A stretch of DNA of 7,090 bases from an uncultured beta proteobacterium. Its GTDB lineage: Bacteria > Pseudomonadota > Gammaproteobacteria > Burkholderiales > Burkholderiaceae. Below the pieces are notes generated by a model. That model was not told the DNA's origin. It ran no database searches and was given only the letters and a program-made list of their open reading frames with translations. Shown here one piece after another: positions 4,297-7,090 of the stretch (position 1 is its first letter; every line of letters starts with the position of its first letter). Where the stretch lies: NCBI GenBank assembly GCA_903930665.1, contig CAIYZI010000210.1:1-7090 (forward strand). The letters are read 5' to 3'. Made by a program: the position numbers and the translations under genes.

Positions 4297-5645
4297 TCAA
4301 ACCCCCGACTTACAGGCTTCTTGTTTGCAAAAGAAGATGGTGGTGTCCAGTGGCTTTCTAGCGTCTCAAAGCGTGTCTGTTCGCCTATGAATGCCATTGG
4401 TACAGTTCCGGTAACGCCTTGACGCTGCTTGCGAATAATGATTTCAGCTATACCTCTATCGCAAGTGGTATCAGGGTGATAGACCTCATCCCTATAAAGC
4501 ATGAACACCATGTCGGCATCTTGTTCAATCTCGCCAGAGTCCCTTAAATCACTCAATAGGGGTCGTTTATCTGGTCGTTGCTCCAATCCCCTATTCAGTT
4601 GTGCCAAACACAGTACGGCGATATTCAAATCCTTTGCGAGGGCTTTTAAGCCTCGGGAATATGATCCAATTTGTTGTGTACGGTTTTCGTTTTTATCTCC
4701 CCCGCCCATTAGCCCAAGGTAATCAACAAAGACAATATCGAGCCCATGCTTACGTTTGACTTCCTTCGCCTTAATCCGAATATCCAAAAGACTTCTTTGT
4801 GATCTATCATCAATGTAAAAACTATGGTCTTTAGCCTTGCTAGTAGCCTCTACTATGCTTGCCCAGTCTTGACGATTGGTTTGCGTGTCTTCTTCAACTG
4901 GGTCAATTACAAAACTCAATGGAACTCTGCCCAGCATGGAAGTAAAGCGATCCCTAATCTGCTCTTTAGGCATCTCCATAGAGAAAAATAGGCATGAATA
5001 GTCCTTGGACATATTCTTGGCGATCGATAGAGCGAATCCTGTTTTACCCATTGCTGGACGACCAGCAACAAGAATCAACTCGCCACGATCGAACCCTCCA
5101 GAGGTCATACGATCGAGTTTGCTAAATCCAGTAGATAGCCGCTTTTTCTTTCCGGTTAGTCGCTCTTGCATGGTGTCAAATATTCCAAGCATGAGGTCTG
5201 AAAGGCTTGTTGTTTCGACCTCTTCGGATTGGTTTGCAATCTCATTAAAAGCTGTTGAGGCTTGCTCTAGCGCTTCCTCAAAACATAGTGCAGATTCAGC
5301 TATCTCTGAAAAATTTACCCCAATTTGAGCGATCTTGCGACGCATGGAAACGTCACGGACAATCTTCGAGTGAGTCGCTATTCTTGACGATGAAACGCTT
5401 GATACCGATAACTGGTTTAGGTATTCGATCGTTACGCCCTGCGCCTTAGTTTTCTCAAAAACAGAGATCACATCGCAAGGCTTTCCAACACTACAAAGGG
5501 ATTGGATTGCCCCGAAAATGCGCCCGTGAGTTTCATTTGAAAAATCGCAAGGTGCAAGGTTATTGATTCGATCGAACGCCTCAGAATCGTTTAACAACGC
5601 TCCAATGATGGCCTGCTCTGCTTCTAGGTTGATAAGCTGGGTCAT
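4293..5645 (-). CDS. dnaB: Replicative DNA helicase (DnaB-like)
   Basis: 450 residues, close to the usual DnaB length. It unwinds the replication fork as a hexamer using ATP. The N-terminal domain starts NLEAEQAIIGALL (6-18). The RecA-type core has Walker A AGRPAMGKT (194-202), LFFSMEM (219-225), Walker B LDIVFVDYLGLM (302-313), LCLAQLNRGLEQR (345-357), SDLRDSGEIEQDADMVF (365-381) and a basic hairpin IRKQRQG (404-410). All key residues are present. The ATG overlaps the stop of the DUF1376 gene (ATGA), with GGAAGG upstream, so the two replication proteins should be made in balance. The phage therefore brings its own helicase rather than recruiting the host one, as lambda does through P. Confidence 0.96.
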   Translation of the reverse strand: MTQLINLEAEQAIIGALLNDSEAFDRINNLAPCDFSNETHGRIFGAIQSLCSVGKPCDVISVFEKTKAQGVTIEYLNQLSVSSVSSSRIATHSKIVRDVSMRRKIAQIGVNFSEIAESALCFEEALEQASTAFNEIANQSEEVETTSLSDLMLGIFDTMQERLTGKKKRLSTGFSKLDRMTSGGFDRGELILVAGRPAMGKTGFALSIAKNMSKDYSCLFFSMEMPKEQIRDRFTSMLGRVPLSFVIDPVEEDTQTNRQDWASIVEATSKAKDHSFYIDDRSQRSLLDIRIKAKEVKRKHGLDIVFVDYLGLMGGGDKNENRTQQIGSYSRGLKALAKDLNIAVLCLAQLNRGLEQRPDKRPLLSDLRDSGEIEQDADMVFMLYRDEVYHPDTTCDRGIAEIIIRKQRQGVTGTVPMAFIGEQTRFETLESHWTPPSSFANKKPVSRGFD

Positions 5646-6538
5646 GCTGCTACCTTCCTGTTTTCGTATTTGCCCTCAATGATTTTTAGGAAGTTTTCGT
5701 TTTTGCAAATCCAGTCAAGGCTTGCAGAGAATGCCCCAGATCTTCCAGTTAAAAAGTCAGACTGAGCGATGTAGTCGAACATTCTTCGGAAGTAATCAAG
5801 GCCAAATTCCTCTGTTTTTTCGGTAAGATTTCCATTTTTGATGACCCATACCCATCTTGATTTCAACGCTGAAGCTCTAGAACCACTCCAATCTTTTGGA
5901 TAAGGGAGCTCTGGCAATGCTCGCTTGTAGATGGCTAGGATTTTTTGATGAGGGCAGTCAGGAATCCCATCTTCGTTTTTTGAAGATGGATTTGTCGTGC
6001 TAACGACAGGATTAGTATTTAATTGGTTATTGGGTAATGGGTTATGGTTATTGGTTGCATCATGGGTGCATATATCATTAGATGATGGGGGCATCATGCT
6101 TGGATCATTGATAGCTTTTAAAGATTCGATGTAGTCAATATGAGTTCCATCTAAGTGCTTGTTTACAAAGGCTTCTTTATCGGCAATTTGGGATAATTCT
6201 TTATTCTCACGAACAAATGCGCCCCATGATGAAAGTGCTGATGCTCTCTTAAATTCAGCAATTTCTTTTGAAACTCTTGGACTTTGTAGTGATTTTCCAT
6301 CGTCAATAAAGAACTCTTTAAGGACAATCCGAACCTCTTGTTCGTAATCACGCATACCAATTAAGCGAGCAATTTCTGTAACATCAAACCCACCATCTTT
6401 GGTACATGATCCATACATGATGGGTGCTTCATGCAGATAGCAATAGTCCAATAATCTTCTATATGCAATATCTTCTATTGGTGATAAATGATGCGTATGA
6501 CTTTTGTAGTCGCCGATATGAAACTGGTAGTAACGCAT
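5642..6538 (-). CDS. DUF1376-type phage replication protein (initiator/helicase-loader-like)
   Basis: 298 residues in three parts. Residues 1 to about 90 form a DUF1376 domain, with YYQFHIGDY at 3-11, HHLSPIEDIAYRRLLDYCY (16-34) and a winged-helix look. A disordered linker of about 145-190 is rich in Asn, Pro, Ser and Thr. The C-terminal domain of about 195-290 contains CPHQKILAIYKRALPELP (195-212), ALKSRWVW, YFRRMFDYIAQSDFLTG and FSASLDWICKNENFLKIIEG. Proteins of this build lie directly before dnaB or dnaC genes in many proteobacterial phages and are thought to start replication. The gene has GGTGG upstream and its start shares one base with the 55-residue gene (TAATG). The linker-coding DNA holds a tandem 7-bp repeat (6023-6057). 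Confidence 0.88.
   Translation of the reverse strand: MRYYQFHIGDYKSHTHHLSPIEDIAYRRLLDYCYLHEAPIMYGSCTKDGGFDVTEIARLIGMRDYEQEVRIVLKEFFIDDGKSLQSPRVSKEIAEFKRASALSSWGAFVRENKELSQIADKEAFVNKHLDGTHIDYIESLKAINDPSMMPPSSNDICTHDATNNHNPLPNNQLNTNPVVSTTNPSSKNEDGIPDCPHQKILAIYKRALPELPYPKDWSGSRASALKSRWVWVIKNGNLTEKTEEFGLDYFRRMFDYIAQSDFLTGRSGAFSASLDWICKNENFLKIIEGKYENRKVAA
6023..6057. repeat. Five tandem 7-bp repeats, candidate origin iterons
   Basis: On the plus strand five heptamers follow one another without gaps: TTGGTTA, TTGGGTA, ATGGGTT, ATGGTTA, TTGGTTG (consensus WTGGKTW). The 10-bp word TGGTTATTGG recurs exactly at 6024-6033 and 6045-6054, 21 bp apart, two helical turns. Because seven is not a multiple of three, this is not simply a short amino-acid repeat. 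The site lies in the replication gene, as the lambda origin lies in O. Confidence 0.45.
6082..6097. repeat. Short perfect inverted repeat next to the heptamers
   Basis: ATGATG, loop GGGG, CATCAT: a 6-bp perfect stem 25 bp from the heptamer block, inside the linker-coding part of the replication gene. It may be part of an origin or may be chance. Confidence 0.35.
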
Positions 6539-6705
6539 TATGTATTACCACCATCTTTTGAATATTCAACCAAAAGACTTGCAAAAATCTCGATCTGATC
6601 CTTTGATATGACAACGCTAGATGGGTACTCTGAATAAGCATCCATTTGGCTAATAACTACATCACCATTTTCTTCTTTTGAAAAACTAAACTCATAAAAT
6701 TTCAT
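6538..6705 (-). CDS. Small acidic hypothetical protein, 55 residues
   Basis: The ATG at 6705-6703 has CAGGA nine bases upstream, and the frame is open for 55 codons to TAA at 6538, which shares one base with the start of the replication gene (TAATG). The protein begins MKFYEFSFSKEENGDVVISQ and ends with a helix-like DQIEIFASLLVEYSK. It is acidic with no membrane segment. Its Shine-Dalgarno site and exact junction with the next gene make it convincing. It is the first gene after the only long intergenic gap and so the first of the replication operon. Function unknown. Confidence 0.75.
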   Translation of the reverse strand: MKFYEFSFSKEENGDVVISQMDAYSEYPSSVVISKDQIEIFASLLVEYSKDGGNT

Positions 6706-6737
6706 TTTTATTCCTGTTTAAAAATTGCTCGCCGAAG

Positions 6738-6778
6738 AAAAAACCTGACTTTTAAAACTCATGGCAGGATGGGTCAGG
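6738..6778 (-). terminator. Possible intrinsic terminator/attenuator before the replication genes
   Basis: In the minus-strand RNA, CCTGAC (6778-6773) can pair with GTCAGG (6749-6744), directly followed by six U (6743-6738). The 23-nt loop is long and the stem only six pairs, so it is weak. A competing hairpin, GATGG (6786-6782) with CCATC (6772-6768), uses the same region and could prevent it. It lies between the 54-residue and 55-residue genes, where little room remains for a new promoter. Confidence 0.35.
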
Positions 6779-6796
6779 AAACCATCTTTTCAGGCT

Positions 6797-6830
6797 GGAT
6801 AATTAGTCCACCCCTAGCCACTCGTTATCC
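6797..6830. repeat. Inverted repeat in the intergenic gap
   Basis: GGATAA at 6797-6802 and TTATCC at 6825-6830 form a perfect 6-bp inverted repeat with a 22-bp spacer. It could be an operator half-site pair or chance. The 127-bp gap (6706-6832) otherwise holds three CAGG words (6765, 6775, 6791) and no convincing -35/-10 pair that I can see. Confidence 0.25.
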
Positions 6831-6832
6831 GT

Positions 6833-6997
6833 TTAACCTCTTGCTTTAAGCTCTTTTTGAGCCTCTAGCGCCTCGTAAATCGATTTCGCCCAGCTACTTA
6901 CTCCAACGCTTCTTAATGCTTGTGCGTGAGTGTTTGCGAGGTCTTTAGCCTTCTCCATTGGTTTTTGCCAGATTCGTAAGAATTGTTGGTCTGTCAT
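6833..6997 (-). CDS. Hypothetical protein, 54 residues
   Basis: I choose the ATG at 6997-6995 (MTDQQFLRIWQKPMEKAKDL) because it overlaps the upstream stop (ATGA) and has GGTGG four bases before it. A longer reading from TTG at 7027 is possible but less likely. The protein is helical and charged, with SSWAKSIYEALEAQKELKAR near the end, and has no membrane segment. It is the last gene before the intergenic gap. Function not recognised. Confidence 0.7.
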   Translation of the reverse strand: MTDQQFLRIWQKPMEKAKDLANTHAQALRSVGVSSWAKSIYEALEAQKELKARG

Positions 6998-7089
6998 AAC
7001 GCCACCACGCTTACGCCAAAAGCCCAACGGAAGCGATTTAAAGCGTCTTGTACGGCATCAAATGAAGATGGGAATATCCCAACATAGGA
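6994..7089 (-). CDS. Unknown protein, C-terminal end only (start beyond window)
   Basis: Of the three minus-strand frames, only this one is open from the window edge to TGA at 6994, giving 31 residues (SYVGIFPSSFDAVQDALNRF, then WAFGVSVVAL). Its stop overlaps the next start as ATGA, the same junction as elsewhere in the operon, which supports it. Too little is visible to assign a family. Confidence 0.6.
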   Translation of the reverse strand, partial: SYVGIFPSSFDAVQDALNRFRWAFGVSVVAL

Positions 7090-7090
7090 G

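Noticed and set aside
4064..4300. Open minus frame parallel to the Cys-rich gene
   Set aside because: It lacks the CxxC and tail motifs, looks like low-grade shadow sequence, and the other frame shows recognisable structure.
6163..6641. Minus-strand open frames overlapping the replication gene (6163-6360 and 6459-6641)
   Set aside because: They lie in alternative frames of the DUF1376 gene and the 55-residue gene, with no motif or ribosome site.
6768..6790. Plus-strand terminator from GATGG/CCATC followed by TTTT
   Set aside because: Only a five-pair stem and four T, with no plus-strand gene to terminate.

Overview
The window looks like part of the early or middle region of a temperate, lambda-like phage or prophage of a Gram-negative host. 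All supported genes lie on the minus strand, so transcription runs from 7090 towards 1. NinB, NinG, a DUF1376-type replication protein and a DnaB helicase point to a proteobacterial phage. The small accessory families (a CxxC/CxxCC small protein, a membrane protein plus lipoprotein pair) remind me of betaproteobacterial phages, but the host is inference. Genes are packed tightly: ATGA overlaps occur at 6994-6997, 5642-5645, 3496-3499, 1965-1968 and 354-357, there is a TTGA overlap at 4293-4296, and there are several 1-14 bp overlaps. This suggests one long, translationally coupled operon.

Layout in transcription order. (1) 7089-6833: the end of an unknown gene and a 54-residue protein. (2) 6832-6706: the only real intergenic gap, with a possible intrinsic terminator or attenuator. 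(3) 6705-4293: replication module with a 55-residue protein, a DUF1376 initiator or loader-type protein and the replicative helicase. A tandem 7-bp repeat inside the DUF1376 gene could be an origin. (4) 4296-2332: small accessory genes, namely a Cys-rich protein, an unknown protein, a membrane-anchored protein, a lipoprotein, a membrane protein with a lysine-rich tail, and a short NinB-like protein. (5) 2339-1: a nin-like recombination module, ninB and ninG (cut by the window edge), with a C5-cytosine methyltransferase gene between them.

The methyltransferase locus is the remarkable part. It reads in three pieces on three frames. Adding one base at a G7 run (1302-1308) and one at a T7 run (1099-1105, minus-strand bases) would give one 538-residue protein. 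Its C-terminal part carries a zinc-dependent cytidine/dCMP-deaminase-like domain (HAE and CxxC) inserted between methyltransferase motifs IX and X. In addition, a 164-codon ORF with its own Shine-Dalgarno-like site overprints the catalytic half in another frame on the same strand, and its C-terminus resembles a phage protein family I recall. So one 1.6-kb locus may encode a methyltransferase, an embedded deaminase and an overprinted protein, with homopolymer runs that could act as switches or could be sequencing errors.
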